From Variovorax sp. 770b2 (GTDB lineage: Bacteria > Pseudomonadota > Gammaproteobacteria > Burkholderiales > Burkholderiaceae_C): 64,000 nt of DNA. Both the position numbers and the translations under genes were made by a program. Under the pieces are notes generated by a model. It was given only the letters and a program-made list of their open reading frames with translations, did no database searches and was not told the DNA's origin. The stretch covers positions 248,001 through 312,000 of the forward strand of contig NZ_FOXJ01000001.1 of assembly GCF_900115685.1 (NCBI RefSeq), given 5' to 3'. Below, one piece after another: positions 1 through 8,881 of the stretch (positions are counted from its first letter, which is position 1; each line of letters opens with the position of its first letter).

Positions 1-31
1 GGACGCCGGCCACAACAACCACGCGGCGCGG

Positions 32-676
32 GTGCTCGCGCACCGGCGCCGCACGACCCTCGTGCAATGGATTCGCCGCACGCACGGCTGGTTCGGCCTC
101 TGGGGCGCGGTGCTGGGGCTCCTGTTCGGCTTCAGCGGCATCTGGCTCAACCACCGCAACGTGCTCAAGCTGCCGCAGGCCCAGGAGCGCACGCGCGCCC
201 AGCTGGCGCTGCCCGATCCGGTGCCCGCAACGCCCGAGGCGATGAGCCAGTGGCTGCAGGGCGCGCTGCGCATGAGCGGGCCGCCCAATTCGTCCCGCAT
301 CGAACCGGCCAGGCCGGTGGCCTGGGCCGACAAGAGCGACAAGACTGCGCCTGCGCTCACGCAGCCCGCGCACTGGGTGTTCAACTTCGGCGGGCCGAAC
401 GAGACCGTGCAGGCCGACTACTGGCAGGGCAATCGCTCGGTCGGCGTCGCCACCACGCACAACGGTTTCGTCGCCACGCTCACCAGCATGCACAAGGGCG
501 GCGGCATGCCGCTCGCGTGGATCCTGCTGGTCGACACGCTGGCCGGCAGCCTGATCTTCCTGTCGCTCTCGGGCGTGGCGCTGTGGATGCTCACGCACCG
601 CCGCCGCCGCGTCGGCCTCGCGCTGTTCGGCGCGTCGCTGGCCGCGGTGCTGGCCATCGCGCTCAGCGCGCTCTGA
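32..676 (+). CDS. PepSY-associated TM-helix protein (5' end uncertain, possibly partial)
   Basis: This is a 214-residue membrane protein read from a GTG at 32. The reading frame stays open to the left edge of the window, so the true start may lie outside it. The N-terminal stretch RRTHGWFGLWGAVLGLLFG followed by a hydrophobic segment and LNHR is typical of PepSY-associated TM-helix proteins. A soluble, probably periplasmic part with HWVFNFGG and ETVQADYW follows. Two more hydrophobic helices close the protein at about residues 160-182 and 193-214. Proteins of this family often sit beside TonB-dependent receptors, and any such partner would be upstream of the window. The function is not known in detail. 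The family call is good, but the start is unsure. Confidence 0.7.
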   Translation: MLAHRRRTTLVQWIRRTHGWFGLWGAVLGLLFGFSGIWLNHRNVLKLPQAQERTRAQLALPDPVPATPEAMSQWLQGALRMSGPPNSSRIEPARPVAWADKSDKTAPALTQPAHWVFNFGGPNETVQADYWQGNRSVGVATTHNGFVATLTSMHKGGGMPLAWILLVDTLAGSLIFLSLSGVALWMLTHRRRRVGLALFGASLAAVLAIALSAL

Positions 677-769
677 CCGGCGCCACGGGGCTGCCGCATA
701 CGGTTATTGCCGGTGCCGGCAGCCGCTGCGGCTAAGCTCGCCGCTTCTTTTTCAGACTGACCTTTTCAC

Positions 770-1678
770 ATGGCCACCAGCCTGCTCCTGCTGCTCGACG
801 ACATCGCGACCGTTCTGGACGACGTGTCGATCCTCACCAAAGTCGCCGCCAAGAAAACGGCGGGCGTGCTCGGCGACGACCTGGCGCTCAACGCGCAGCA
901 GGTGTCCGGCGTCAGGGCCGAGCGCGAGATCCCGGTGGTCTGGGCGGTCTGCAAGGGCTCGTTCATCAACAAGGCCATCCTGGTGCCCGCGGCGCTGGCC
1001 ATCGGCACCTGGCTGCCCTGGCTGGTGACGCCGCTCCTGATGGTCGGCGGCGCCTTCCTCTGCTTCGAGGGCGCCGAAAAGCTCGCGCACAAGTTCCTGC
1101 ACAAGAAGGAACACGAAGCCGACACCGAGCGCCACGAGAAGGCGGTGGCCGACGAAGCGGTCGACGTGGTGGCGATCGAGAAGGACAAGATCAAGGGCGC
1201 GGTGCGCACCGACTTCATCCTCTCGGCCGAAATCATCGCGATCACGCTCGGCACGGTGCAGGGCCAGCCGTTCACGACGCAGCTGAGCGTTTTGGTCGGC
1301 ATCGCGCTGATCATGACCATCGGCGTGTACGGCCTGGTGGCCGGCATCGTGAAGCTGGACGACGCGGGCCTCTACCTGAGCCAGCGCACGAGCGCCGCCG
1401 CGCGGGCTCTGGGCCGCGGCATCCTGGCCACGGCGCCCTGGCTCATGAAGGCGCTGTCGGTCGCCGGCACCGCCGCCATGTTCCTCGTGGGCGGCGGCAT
1501 CCTGGTGCACGGCGTGCCGGCATTCGGCCATGCCGTGGAAGACTGGGCCAAGGCGACGGGCGGCGTGTTCGGCACGCTCGGTTCGATGGGCGTGAACGCC
1601 GTCGTGGGTCTTGTCGCCGGCGCGATCGTGCTGGCGGTGGTGGAACTCGTCGGCAAGCTGCGCGGCAAGAAGGGCTGA
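770..1678 (+). CDS. DUF808 family inner-membrane protein (YedI-like)
   Basis: This 302-residue polytopic membrane protein begins MATSLLLLLDDIATVLDDV, and AAKKTAGVLGDDLALNAQQV follows shortly after. Both are hallmark stretches of the DUF808/YedI family. The middle holds a charged segment, HKKEHEADTERHEKA, that is likely cytoplasmic. Hydrophobic helices lie around residues 70-95, 150-170, 180-200 and 225-300. Length matches the family at about 300 residues. The physiological role is unknown, and family annotation does not allow a substrate to be named. The gene stands alone and is followed by a clear Rho-independent terminator. Confidence 0.88.
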   Translation: MATSLLLLLDDIATVLDDVSILTKVAAKKTAGVLGDDLALNAQQVSGVRAEREIPVVWAVCKGSFINKAILVPAALAIGTWLPWLVTPLLMVGGAFLCFEGAEKLAHKFLHKKEHEADTERHEKAVADEAVDVVAIEKDKIKGAVRTDFILSAEIIAITLGTVQGQPFTTQLSVLVGIALIMTIGVYGLVAGIVKLDDAGLYLSQRTSAAARALGRGILATAPWLMKALSVAGTAAMFLVGGGILVHGVPAFGHAVEDWAKATGGVFGTLGSMGVNAVVGLVAGAIVLAVVELVGKLRGKKG

Positions 1679-1717
1679 GCCTGCTGCTCTGCAAGCACGC
1701 AGGGCTCTTCTCGCTGA

Positions 1718-1743
1718 AACCCGCCGCAAGGCGGGTTTTTTCT
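1718..1743 (+). terminator. Rho-independent terminator after the DUF808 gene
   Basis: A perfect 6-bp GC stem, CCCGCC / GGCGGG with a GCAA loop, is followed directly by five or more T residues. A short AA/TT pairing extends the stem. It lies 40 bp after the stop codon of the DUF808 gene and just beyond the stop codon of the opposing small gene. The T-tract orientation terminates plus-strand transcripts. The AA before the stem gives only weak termination for the minus strand. Confidence 0.85.
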
Positions 1744-1956
1744 TCAAGGGCGCTGCTTGTTGCGCTGGAACAGGCCGACGCCGACCAGCGCCACCCCCAG
1801 CACCAGCGCGAACCAGCCGACCAGGTAGGCACCCGCCACCATCTCGAACCAGCGCGTGCCCTGCAGGAAGCGCGGCGCCAGGAGAACGATGGCGCCGATG
1901 ACGAGGCAGAGGATGCCGCGTTCGAGCGTGCGGAGTTGTCGTTGGGGTTGTGCCAT
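1744..1956 (-). CDS. Small hypothetical membrane protein (70 aa)
   Basis: This 70-residue protein has two hydrophobic helices, LERGILCLVIGAIVLLAP and a second from about residue 40 to 63 (AGAYLVGWFALVLGVALVG). It has a short polar N-terminus and a basic C-terminus. I recognise the pattern of small two-helix inner-membrane proteins common in Variovorax-type genomes but no named family. Its 3' end abuts the terminator of the convergent DUF808 gene. A separate promoter between this gene and the propeller lipoprotein gene is not obvious, since only 31 bp separate it from that gene's stop codon, so the two may be cotranscribed. Confidence 0.6.
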   Translation of the reverse strand: MAQPQRQLRTLERGILCLVIGAIVLLAPRFLQGTRWFEMVAGAYLVGWFALVLGVALVGVGLFQRNKQRP

Positions 1957-1987
1957 GGTTTTTGTTCGGGTGAGGGTGCGCGGGCGG

Positions 1988-3193
1988 TCAGTGCGTCATT
2001 GTCCCGCGCATCGCGGCGGGGTGCCCCTGCAACGGAAACGACTTGCCCGTCGGCACCAGCGTGTCCCCATCGACGCGCAGGATCGTGATGTCCTGGTCGA
2101 TGAAGTTGCCCACGTAGAGGTACTTGCCGTCGGCGCTCCACACCGCGCCTTCGGGCAGGCCGCGCACCACCACCTCGTTGGCGCGCGTGACCTTCTTGCC
2201 GTCGATCTTCAGCAGCACCACCGAGCCGTTGCGGTTGTAGAAATAGGCGTTCTTCGCCGAGTTGCTGCCGCGCAGGATCACCGCCACCGCGTGCCGGCCG
2301 GTCGGGCTCACCGCGAGGCCTTCGGGGCCGTCGCCGACCACGACCTTGTCGATCACGCGCGGCGGCGCGGCTTCCATGTCGATCACGCTCACCGTGTCGA
2401 CCTGCCCGTCCGATGCGCCCGAGTTGCCGTTGTCGGCCGTGAGCGCGAGCTTGCCGTCGGGCGTCACGTCCACGTTGTAGGGCCAGAGGCCCGCCGCGAG
2501 GTCGATCTTGTTGTAGCTGACCTTCTCGCCGTTCACTTCGAGCAGCGCGATCTTGTGGGTCGGGAACTTGGCGGCCAACGCCCGCTTGCCGTCGGGCGTG
2601 AAGCGCACGTGCGCCACCGAATCGTTCATGGCCACGGTGTCGATGAGCGTCACCTTCTTGCCCGCGATGCGCAGCACGCTCACCGAGTTGTCGGCGCGGT
2701 TGGCCACCAGCGCGAGCGTGCCCGCGCGGTTGATCGACATGCCCGAAGGCTGCTTGCCCACGGCGAGTGTGTCGATCAGCCTGGGCGGCGTGGTGGTCAG
2801 GTCGATCACGAAGAGGCGGTTGTCGGGCACCTGCTTCCTCACGCCGTTTTCCTCGACCACGTTCAGCGAGTTGGCGACCAGCGCGAGCGTTTCGCCGGGC
2901 GTGATCGCCAGGTTGGTCGGCGGGCCGGCGATGGTGTTGTCCAGCTGCAGCGTGCCGACGAGCCTGGGCGCGAGCGGGTCGGTGCCGATGTCCAGCACCT
3001 GCACCGTGTCGCGTCCCATGGGGGCGAGGATGACGGCGCCTGCGTCGCTCCACGACTGCTTCTCGTCGTTGGCCACGATCATCAGCTGGCGCTGCGGGAC
3101 GGTGGGGGTGAGATTGGTGCAGCCCGAGAGCGCGGCCAGGGCGGCCAGCGCGGCCAGCGCAAGGGCGGCCAATGCGGCCGGGTGGAACTTCAT
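1988..3193 (-). CDS. YVTN-type beta-propeller lipoprotein
   Basis: The 401-residue product starts MKFHPAALAALALAALAAL and carries a lipobox ending LSGC, so it should be exported and lipid-anchored. The mature part is built of repeated blades of the YVTN/Lgb type. It contains recurrent phrases such as DNTIAGPPTNLAITPGETLALVANS, NRAGTLALVANRADNSVSVL, VRFTPDGKRALAAKF and TPDGKLALTADNGN, each pairing a surface-exposed strand with a statement-like VANxxDNxVSV motif. Such propellers are generally binding scaffolds, and the ligand cannot be told from sequence. A longer frame is open upstream, but the signal peptide fixes the start at 3193. The gene is divergent from the GNAT acetyltransferase. Confidence 0.82.
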   Translation of the reverse strand: MKFHPAALAALALAALAALAALSGCTNLTPTVPQRQLMIVANDEKQSWSDAGAVILAPMGRDTVQVLDIGTDPLAPRLVGTLQLDNTIAGPPTNLAITPGETLALVANSLNVVEENGVRKQVPDNRLFVIDLTTTPPRLIDTLAVGKQPSGMSINRAGTLALVANRADNSVSVLRIAGKKVTLIDTVAMNDSVAHVRFTPDGKRALAAKFPTHKIALLEVNGEKVSYNKIDLAAGLWPYNVDVTPDGKLALTADNGNSGASDGQVDTVSVIDMEAAPPRVIDKVVVGDGPEGLAVSPTGRHAVAVILRGSNSAKNAYFYNRNGSVVLLKIDGKKVTRANEVVVRGLPEGAVWSADGKYLYVGNFIDQDITILRVDGDTLVPTGKSFPLQGHPAAMRGTMTH

Positions 3194-3301
3194 GGTGCAT
3201 GTCTCCGTTGTTGTGTGTCGTTGTCGCGCGGGCTCCCGGGCTTCCGGGGCCGGCAGCGCATGGTAGCGAGAATGCGGAAAACTGTTGCCCCTCTTCATGC
3301 C

Positions 3302-3811
3302 ATGAACACCCTCACGCGACACACCGGTGCGCACGTTCGCGAAGCCGTCATCGGCGAGCTCGTCGCAGTGCAGGCGCTGTATGCGGAACTCAGGCCGGAC
3401 GATCCGGTGCTGGCGCCGGAGGACGCAAGCAGGCTCTGGCGCGGGATCGTCGACAACCCTTATGCCTGCGTCGTCGTTGCTGAAGTCAGCGGGCAACTGG
3501 GCGCGACCTGCATGCTGGCGACGATTCCCAATCTCGCGAGCGGCGGCCGGCGCATCGGCATCGTCGAGCACGTCATCACCGCATCCGCCTTCCGCCGCCG
3601 CGGGTTTGCCCGCCAGGTGCTGCGGCATGCGCTGTCGCTGGCCTGGGCGCAGGGCTGCTGCAAGGTGCTGCTTCTGTCGGGCGTTGCGCGCGAGGAAGCG
3701 CACGGCCTGTACGAGTCCGTCGGGTTTCGCGGCGACGTGGAGCGTGGCTTCGTGGCAAAGCCGGCGCCCGTCACAATCGTTCGCCCCCACACCCCAGAGC
3801 AACCCGCATGA
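3302..3811 (+). CDS. GNAT family N-acetyltransferase
   Basis: This 169-residue protein has the GNAT core. Residues near 75-105 carry a strand ending IGIVEHVITASAFRRRGFARQVL, in which the RRxGxA-type loop is the acetyl-CoA pyrophosphate-binding motif A. A later HGLYESVGF is motif B, conserved in single-domain GNATs. The substrate is unknown. The start at 3302 is the first methionine after a long shadow extension and gives the normal length for the family. The stop codon overlaps the start of the DUF2164 gene by 4 bp (ATGA), so the two are translationally coupled. Confidence 0.85.
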   Translation: MNTLTRHTGAHVREAVIGELVAVQALYAELRPDDPVLAPEDASRLWRGIVDNPYACVVVAEVSGQLGATCMLATIPNLASGGRRIGIVEHVITASAFRRRGFARQVLRHALSLAWAQGCCKVLLLSGVAREEAHGLYESVGFRGDVERGFVAKPAPVTIVRPHTPEQPA

Positions 3812-4080
3812 CCATCGAGATATCCAAGGAAGCGCGCCAGCAGGCGATCGCCTCGATCGAGCGCTACTTCAACGAGAACATGGAAGAGAAGATCGGCAAC
3901 ATCGCGGCCGGCGCGCTGCTCGGCTTCTTCCTGGAGGAGGTCGGCCCCATCGTCTACAACAAGGCGGTGGCCGAGGTCCAGGAGCGCTTGCAGTCGCGCA
4001 TCTCGGAAGTCGATCTCGAAGTGCATGAGGACGAATTCCAGTACTGGCGCAAGTTCGACAGGCAGAAGAAGGGCAAGTAG
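3808..4080 (+). CDS. DUF2164 family protein
   Basis: This 90-residue, mainly helical protein begins MTIEISKEARQQAIASIERY and then carries GALLGFFLEEVGPIVYNKAV, the signature of DUF2164. It is probably cytoplasmic with no catalytic residues apparent. It sits between the GNAT gene (4-bp overlap) and the VOC gene (2-bp gap), which points to one operon. The function of the family is not established. The recognition is by motif and length, both of which fit well. Confidence 0.82.
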   Translation: MTIEISKEARQQAIASIERYFNENMEEKIGNIAAGALLGFFLEEVGPIVYNKAVAEVQERLQSRISEVDLEVHEDEFQYWRKFDRQKKGK

Positions 4081-4082
4081 GC

Positions 4083-4907
4083 ATGCAGCCTTACCGCAGC
4101 CTCGACCACGTGGTGATCCGGGTGGAGGCCGCCGAGCCTCTCTTCGCGCTGTTCAGCGAAGCTTTCGGGCTGCCCGTGTCCTGGCCTTTGCAGCACAGCG
4201 GCTTCGCGAGCTTCGGCTGGGTGAATGCAGGCAACACGAATCTCGAAATCTGGGCGGCGGCGAGCAATGGCGATCTGCCTATGGATGTGCCGCTGCCCCT
4301 TGTCCAGGGCCTTGCGCTCGATCCCGCGGATCTGCAAGACAGCATTTCGCAACTGGCACAGCGGGGCATCGCGTGCAAGGCGCCCAAGGCCTTTCGTACG
4401 CAGACGCAAGACGGTGTCTGGGTCAACAACTTCACCAACTCGGTGGTGCTCGACGTCTCCTCCGATGCGTGTTGCGTATTCTTCTGCGCGTGGGATGCAG
4501 AGGGAACGATCTATCCATGGAAAGAGAAGTTGAGTGCCGTTCAGCGCAAGGCCCGGGACGAGGCTGCGTTCGCCCGGTGCGCAGGCGGTGCGTTGGGTCT
4601 GGTTGGATTGGCTGAGGTGCGGTTGGCGGTGCCGGATGTCCGGGCGGCCACCGAGGCGTGGCGGGCATTGACGGATTCGGGCTCGGACGCCATCGCGCTG
4701 ACATCCGACATTGCGCTGCACTTCGTGCCTGGGGCGCGTGATGTCGCGACTGTCGAAGCGCTGGTCTTCGGCGTCCGATCGATGTCCATGGCCAGGGCTT
4801 TTCTCTTCGAGCGGCAGTGGCTGGAAAGCGAGGTGCAGGGCGAGTTGCGGCTCTCCCCTTGCGTTTGCGAAGGACTCGATCTGCGCCTCGTCGAAGCCGC
4901 ACCGTAG
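4083..4907 (+). CDS. VOC/glyoxalase-like domain protein
   Basis: The 274-residue protein opens with YRSLDHVVIRVEAAEPLFALF, the beta-alpha start of a vicinal-oxygen-chelate module whose first metal-ligand position is the His of LDHVV. A second module can be traced from about residue 165 (LVGLAEVRLAVPDVRAATEAW). This gives a two-module layout seen in many glyoxalase/dioxygenase superfamily proteins. A complete set of metal ligands cannot be assigned by eye, so the enzyme may be a diverged or non-metal member. It is the last gene of the GNAT-DUF2164-VOC cluster. Substrate unknown. Confidence 0.7.
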   Translation: MQPYRSLDHVVIRVEAAEPLFALFSEAFGLPVSWPLQHSGFASFGWVNAGNTNLEIWAAASNGDLPMDVPLPLVQGLALDPADLQDSISQLAQRGIACKAPKAFRTQTQDGVWVNNFTNSVVLDVSSDACCVFFCAWDAEGTIYPWKEKLSAVQRKARDEAAFARCAGGALGLVGLAEVRLAVPDVRAATEAWRALTDSGSDAIALTSDIALHFVPGARDVATVEALVFGVRSMSMARAFLFERQWLESEVQGELRLSPCVCEGLDLRLVEAAP

Positions 4908-4964
4908 CGCGCACGCATCGCTCGCCATTCAAAGATGCTTCCAAACGTTGCAGAATCCCAAGCC

Positions 4965-5393
4965 ATGCAACTCCACCGCCTGACCACCCGCTTTTCGCCT
5001 TCTTCGCTGCTGCGCACGCTGGTCTTCGTGCCGCTCGTGCTGGCCGCATCCCTCGCAGCCGCCCAGCAGGAGCCGCCCTCGGCATTCCCCCTGGACGCCG
5101 CCGGCTACCTGAACGAGGAACTGCCCCGCATGGAGGCCGCCATCGCTGCCAGGGACCGCAGCTTCTTCCACGGCGCGATGACCCGCACGGTGCAGTTCTC
5201 CGAGCGCTGGGGCTTCAAGGTGAAGGCCAATCCGGACCTCGCGGCCTACCCGATGTGCACCTCGGCGGTGATGGACTACGTGGTCGTCGGCATGTGCAGG
5301 CTCACACCCGGCGACGAGGTCTGCGAGCCCGGCCTCGCGCCACGTTTCGATGCCAATGTGCAGCGCTGCCGCGAGATGGCGGCGCGAAAATAG
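4965..5393 (+). CDS. Secreted hypothetical protein
   Basis: The 142-residue product has a basic start (MQLHRLTTRF) and a hydrophobic core (LRTLVFVPLVLAASLAAAQ) ending in a likely signal peptidase I site after AAA. The mature part of roughly 110 residues contains two pairs of cysteines (CTSAVMDYVVVGMC and CEPG...RCREM), which could form disulfides in the periplasm. I do not recognise a family. An earlier ATG at 4935 is in frame but would put ten polar residues before the signal peptide, so the later start is preferred. Confidence 0.65.
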   Translation: MQLHRLTTRFSPSSLLRTLVFVPLVLAASLAAAQQEPPSAFPLDAAGYLNEELPRMEAAIAARDRSFFHGAMTRTVQFSERWGFKVKANPDLAAYPMCTSAVMDYVVVGMCRLTPGDEVCEPGLAPRFDANVQRCREMAARK

Positions 5394-5453
5394 CCGTCCG
5401 ATCCTTCAACGAAGAAGAAAGTCCTCGTCTTTCTGATGCAGGACGGAGACACC

Positions 5454-6251
5454 ATGGACTACACCCGCTACCAGACCCTCGCCATCACGCGCCGCGGCGC
5501 CAACGGCACCGTGCTCGACATCCAGATGCGCGCGGCCAACGGCAAGCTGCCCACCGCCGGCCATGACGGCCATCGCGAACTCGCCGAGATCTGGCGCGAC
5601 GTCTCGGCCGACGACAGCGTGCGCTGCGCGGTGCTGCGGGGCGAAGGGCTGGGCTTTTCGGGCGGCGGCGACCTCGCGCTGGTGCAGGACATGGCCACCG
5701 ACGACGCCATCCGCCAGCGCGTGTGGAAAGAGGCGCGCGACCTCGTCTACAACCTCATCAATTGCGACAAGCCCATCGTGAGCGCGATGCACGGCCCCGC
5801 CGTGGGCGCGGGCCTGGTGGCCGGCTTGCTCGCCGACATTTCCATCGCCGCGAAGAGCGCGAAGATCGTCGACGGCCACACGCGCCTGGGCGTGGCGGCG
5901 GGCGACCATGCGGCGATCGTCTGGCCGCTGCTGTGCGGCATGGCCAAGGCCAAGTACCACCTGCTGCTGTGCGAGCCGGTGAGCGGCGAGGAGGCCGAGC
6001 GCATCGGCCTGGTGTCGCTCGCGGTGGACGAGGCCGACCTCTTGCCGCGCGCCTACGAAGTGGCCGACCGGCTCGCGGCCGGCAGCCAGAGCGCGATCCG
6101 CTTCACCAAGTACGCGCTCAACAACTGGCTGCGCCAGGCCGGGCCGACCTTCGACGCTTCGCTGGCGCTCGAATTCATGGGCTTCGCGGGCGCCGACGTG
6201 CGCGAGGGTGTGGCGTCGCTGCGCGAGCGGCGCGCGCCGAACTTCGGCTGA
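5454..6251 (+). CDS. Enoyl-CoA hydratase/isomerase family protein
   Basis: The 265-residue crotonase-fold enzyme has the oxyanion-hole strand [21 protein letters not shown] and the second oxyanion segment [22 protein letters not shown], followed by [22 protein letters not shown]. Family members hydrate or isomerise acyl-CoA thioesters. The exact acyl-CoA cannot be read from sequence. The start at 5454 is chosen because GGAG lies about 8 bp upstream, while an in-frame ATG six codons earlier lacks a ribosome-binding site. The gene stands alone, convergent with the metallopeptidase gene. Confidence 0.9.
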   Translation: MDYTRYQTLAITRRGANGTVLDIQMRAANGKLPTAGHDGHRELAEIWRDVSADDSVRCAVLRGEGLGFSGGGDLALVQDMATDDAIRQRVWKEARDLVYNLINCDKPIVSAMHGPAVGAGLVAGLLADISIAAKSAKIVDGHTRLGVAAGDHAAIVWPLLCGMAKAKYHLLLCEPVSGEEAERIGLVSLAVDEADLLPRAYEVADRLAAGSQSAIRFTKYALNNWLRQAGPTFDASLALEFMGFAGADVREGVASLRERRAPNFG

Positions 6252-6267
6252 AGTCCGGCTTGCCGGA

Positions 6268-7371
6268 TCAGGCCTTCTTCAGGCCCTGCAGCGTCTGCAG
6301 CAGCACGACGCGCGTCTGCCCGAGCACCATGCCCTTCCACTCGTCGTTGTCGCAATAGAACGCGTCGCGCAGTCCCTGGCGGATCTCGCGCTTCTGCGCA
6401 TCCGGCGCCTCGGGGTGGCGGCGCAGCCAGGTGTCGGCGCGCAGGCGGGTCAGCACCTCGCCATCGGGCAGCGTGCCGAATTCCAGGCCCATGGGCGCGA
6501 TGCTCGCGTTCGGGCATTCGTCGTACGCGATCGACACCACGGGCCCCGACACGTCGGCCGAAGCCGAGTCGCCGGCAAAGGGCGCGAACACGTCGGCGCC
6601 CCACCAGGCGTGCGCCTGCGCGAGGTCGGCGGGCGTGTTGCGGCCCGGGTAGATCTTCTCGCCGTGGCCATACGGGCCGAGGCCGGTGTGGATGTCGATC
6701 CAGCCGATGTGCGTGGCCGAGGCCGCGTACTTGCGCAGGACGGCGCGCATCGTGCCGTTGCTCCACGAAGGCGCGGTGCCGCCGTAGAACAAACCGTCGG
6801 GCGATACGTACTGGCCCTTGGTGACGGCCGCGCGGAAGGCGCGCATGCCGTGCTTCTCGACATAGGCGGCCACGGCGGCTTCATCGGCCGGCGTCGGCGG
6901 CCAGGTCGCGGTCAGCACCAGCGGCTCGACATCGGCGTACTCGGCGTTCACCGGCAGCGGCGCATTGAAATCGATGTGGTTTCGGTTCAGGTCGATGTTG
7001 TCTTCGTTCGTGCGGTGCAGGTGCGAAAAGCCGTGCGGGTTGACCGCATGCACCAGCAGCAGCGCCACGCCGGCCTGTTCGAGCCGCGTGAGCAGGTCGG
7101 TGTCGTTGAGTGTCGCGACCTGCGCGCCCGAACCGCAAAAGCCCTCGGGGCCGTGCGTGCCCGAGGTGACGAGCAAGACCTTCTTCGCGTCCTTCGCGCC
7201 GATCAGCGCCACGTCGGTGGCAAGTTCTTCGCCGAGGGCGCCCCGGTGCGCGGGATGCACGAACGATTCGATGGCCGCGCCGCGCTGGGCTGCGGCGTCG
7301 AGGAACTTGGCGCGGGCTTCGGCATACGTGCCCGAGAAGTGGCGCGTGGCGGCAGTGGGTTGTGCTTGCAT
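6268..7371 (-). CDS. DUF2817 / M14-type zinc metallopeptidase
   Basis: This 367-residue protein carries a carboxypeptidase-like zinc site: [14 protein letters not shown] supplies the His and Glu of HxxE, and [12 protein letters not shown] supplies the third His. A late [20 protein letters not shown], with a Glu in the position of the general base, also fits the M14 fold. It has no signal peptide, so it acts in the cytoplasm. The gene follows the MHS transporter gene with a 38-bp gap in the same direction. That suggests the pair imports a compound and then hydrolyses an amide or ester bond. The substrate is unknown. Confidence 0.82.
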   Translation of the reverse strand: MQAQPTAATRHFSGTYAEARAKFLDAAAQRGAAIESFVHPAHRGALGEELATDVALIGAKDAKKVLLVTSGTHGPEGFCGSGAQVATLNDTDLLTRLEQAGVALLLVHAVNPHGFSHLHRTNEDNIDLNRNHIDFNAPLPVNAEYADVEPLVLTATWPPTPADEAAVAAYVEKHGMRAFRAAVTKGQYVSPDGLFYGGTAPSWSNGTMRAVLRKYAASATHIGWIDIHTGLGPYGHGEKIYPGRNTPADLAQAHAWWGADVFAPFAGDSASADVSGPVVSIAYDECPNASIAPMGLEFGTLPDGEVLTRLRADTWLRRHPEAPDAQKREIRQGLRDAFYCDNDEWKGMVLGQTRVVLLQTLQGLKKA

Positions 7372-7409
7372 CGATGGGCTCCTGTACGGAATCGTTGGGG
7401 AAGTTTTCT

Positions 7410-8723
7410 TCAGGCCGGCGCGTGGGCACCCGCGGCGTCGATGTCGCGGCCCGTGTGGTCGCGCAGCCAGATCAGGCCGAGCAGCGAAATCACCGTCATC
7501 GCGACCAGGTACCAGGCCGGCGCGAGCTTGCTGCCCGTGGCGTTGACCAGCCAGGTGCTGATGAAAGGCGCGAAGCCGCCGAACAGCGCCACGCCCACGC
7601 TGTAGACCAGCGACATGCCGCTCGCGCGCACGCGCTTGGGGAACATCTCCGGCAGCATCGTGATGCCCGGCACCGTCTGCACCACCAGGCCGATGCTCAG
7701 CACGCCGAGCACGGTGAACAGCACCGCGGGCGTGGGCGAGGCGTTGAGCCAGAGAAAGCCCGGGTAGATCAAGATCGCCATCACGACGCGGCTCCAGAAG
7801 ATGAGCGTCTTGCGCCCCACGATGTCCGAGAGCTTGCCCACGAACGGCGCGAACCCGAAAGAGATCAGCCCCGTGAGCGCGGCGCCGAACAGCGCCACCG
7901 AGGGCGTGAGGCCCAACTCGCGCACGGCATACGTGGGCATGTAGAAGGTCACGACATACGCGGCCGTGGTGCCGCCCACGAGCGCCAGGATCGCGGCCAG
8001 CACCGTCTTGCCGTGCTGCGTGCAGACGATCTTCAGGCTGCTCTCGCGCGGCGCGGCGGCCTGCTCGGGCGAGATGTGCAACGACTCCTCCAGGTGGCGG
8101 CGGATGTACATGCCCACCGGCGCGATCAGCATGCCGATGACGAAGGGCACGCGCCAGCCCCAGCTCTGCATGGCCTCGGGCGTCAGCGAGAAGGTGAGCG
8201 CGCCCACCACGATGGCGCCGAGCATCACGCCCAGGCCCTGGCTGGCGAACTGCCAGCTCGCCATGTAGCCGCGGTTGGCGGGCGTGGCGTGCTCCACCAG
8301 CAGCGTGGTCGATGCGCCCACTTCGCCGCCGGCCGAGAAGCCCTGGATGAGCCGCGCCAGCACGATGACGATCGGCGCCGCGACGCCGATGGCCGCGTAG
8401 GTGGGCGTGAAGGCGATGAGCGCGCAGCCCAGTGCCATGAGGAAGATGGTGAGCGTCATGGCCTTCTTGCGGCCCGCGCGGTCGGCGTAGGCGCCGATCA
8501 CGATGCCGCCCAGCGGCCGCATGATGAAGCCGACGCCGAAGCTCGCCACCGTCAGCAGCAGCTGGCCATACGAATTGAAGGTCGGAAAGAAGAGCTTGCC
8601 GATCACGAGCGCCAGGAACCCGTAGACCGTGAAGTCGAAGAACTCGAGCCCGTTGCCGATGGTGGTGGCGACGATGGTCTGGCGCCGGCGGGCGGACGAG
8701 GGCTGCGTGCGTGGGGTGCTCAT
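7410..8723 (-). CDS. MFS transporter, metabolite:H+ symporter (MHS) type
   Basis: The 437-residue protein has about 12 hydrophobic helices. It also has MHS landmarks: GNGLEFFDFTVYGFLA in helix 1, RPLGGIVIGAYADRAGRKKAM at the helix 2-3 loop, and RLIQGFSAGGEVGA in helix 4. Members move organic acids or osmolytes (shikimate, citrate, proline/betaine, dicarboxylates) with protons. Which substrate applies here is not visible. It is divergent from a LysR gene at 8882, which is the likely regulator, and is followed by the metallopeptidase gene in the same operon. Confidence 0.9.
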   Translation of the reverse strand: MSTPRTQPSSARRRQTIVATTIGNGLEFFDFTVYGFLALVIGKLFFPTFNSYGQLLLTVASFGVGFIMRPLGGIVIGAYADRAGRKKAMTLTIFLMALGCALIAFTPTYAAIGVAAPIVIVLARLIQGFSAGGEVGASTTLLVEHATPANRGYMASWQFASQGLGVMLGAIVVGALTFSLTPEAMQSWGWRVPFVIGMLIAPVGMYIRRHLEESLHISPEQAAAPRESSLKIVCTQHGKTVLAAILALVGGTTAAYVVTFYMPTYAVRELGLTPSVALFGAALTGLISFGFAPFVGKLSDIVGRKTLIFWSRVVMAILIYPGFLWLNASPTPAVLFTVLGVLSIGLVVQTVPGITMLPEMFPKRVRASGMSLVYSVGVALFGGFAPFISTWLVNATGSKLAPAWYLVAMTVISLLGLIWLRDHTGRDIDAAGAHAPA

Positions 8724-8881
8724 GTCTGTCCAGGTGTGCTTGCGTGGGGGCTGGTTGGAAGTCGCTCGACCGCGGCGGATGCTAGAGACTCGATGCTGTC
8801 ATGAAAAGACAATAATTGGGCGATAACGATAACTTTTGGTTGTCATCAGAAACGCCGATACAACGCCCACTAAAACGCCCG
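8724..8881. promoter_or_regulatory. Divergent promoter region between the MHS transporter and LysR genes
   Basis: This 158-bp divergent space is richer in A/T than its surroundings in its right half. It contains GACAA at 8808-8812 and its reverse complement TTGTC at 8840-8844, with two adjacent GATAAC copies between them at 8822-8833. Divergent LysR regulators usually bind such partly symmetrical sites to control themselves and the opposite operon. The exact operator and promoters cannot be fixed by eye. Confidence 0.45.

Noticed and set aside
67..735. A second long frame at the left edge (222 codons)
   Set aside because: It is Arg/Ala-rich, lacks membrane helices, and overlaps the PepSY-type gene, which has a good family match.
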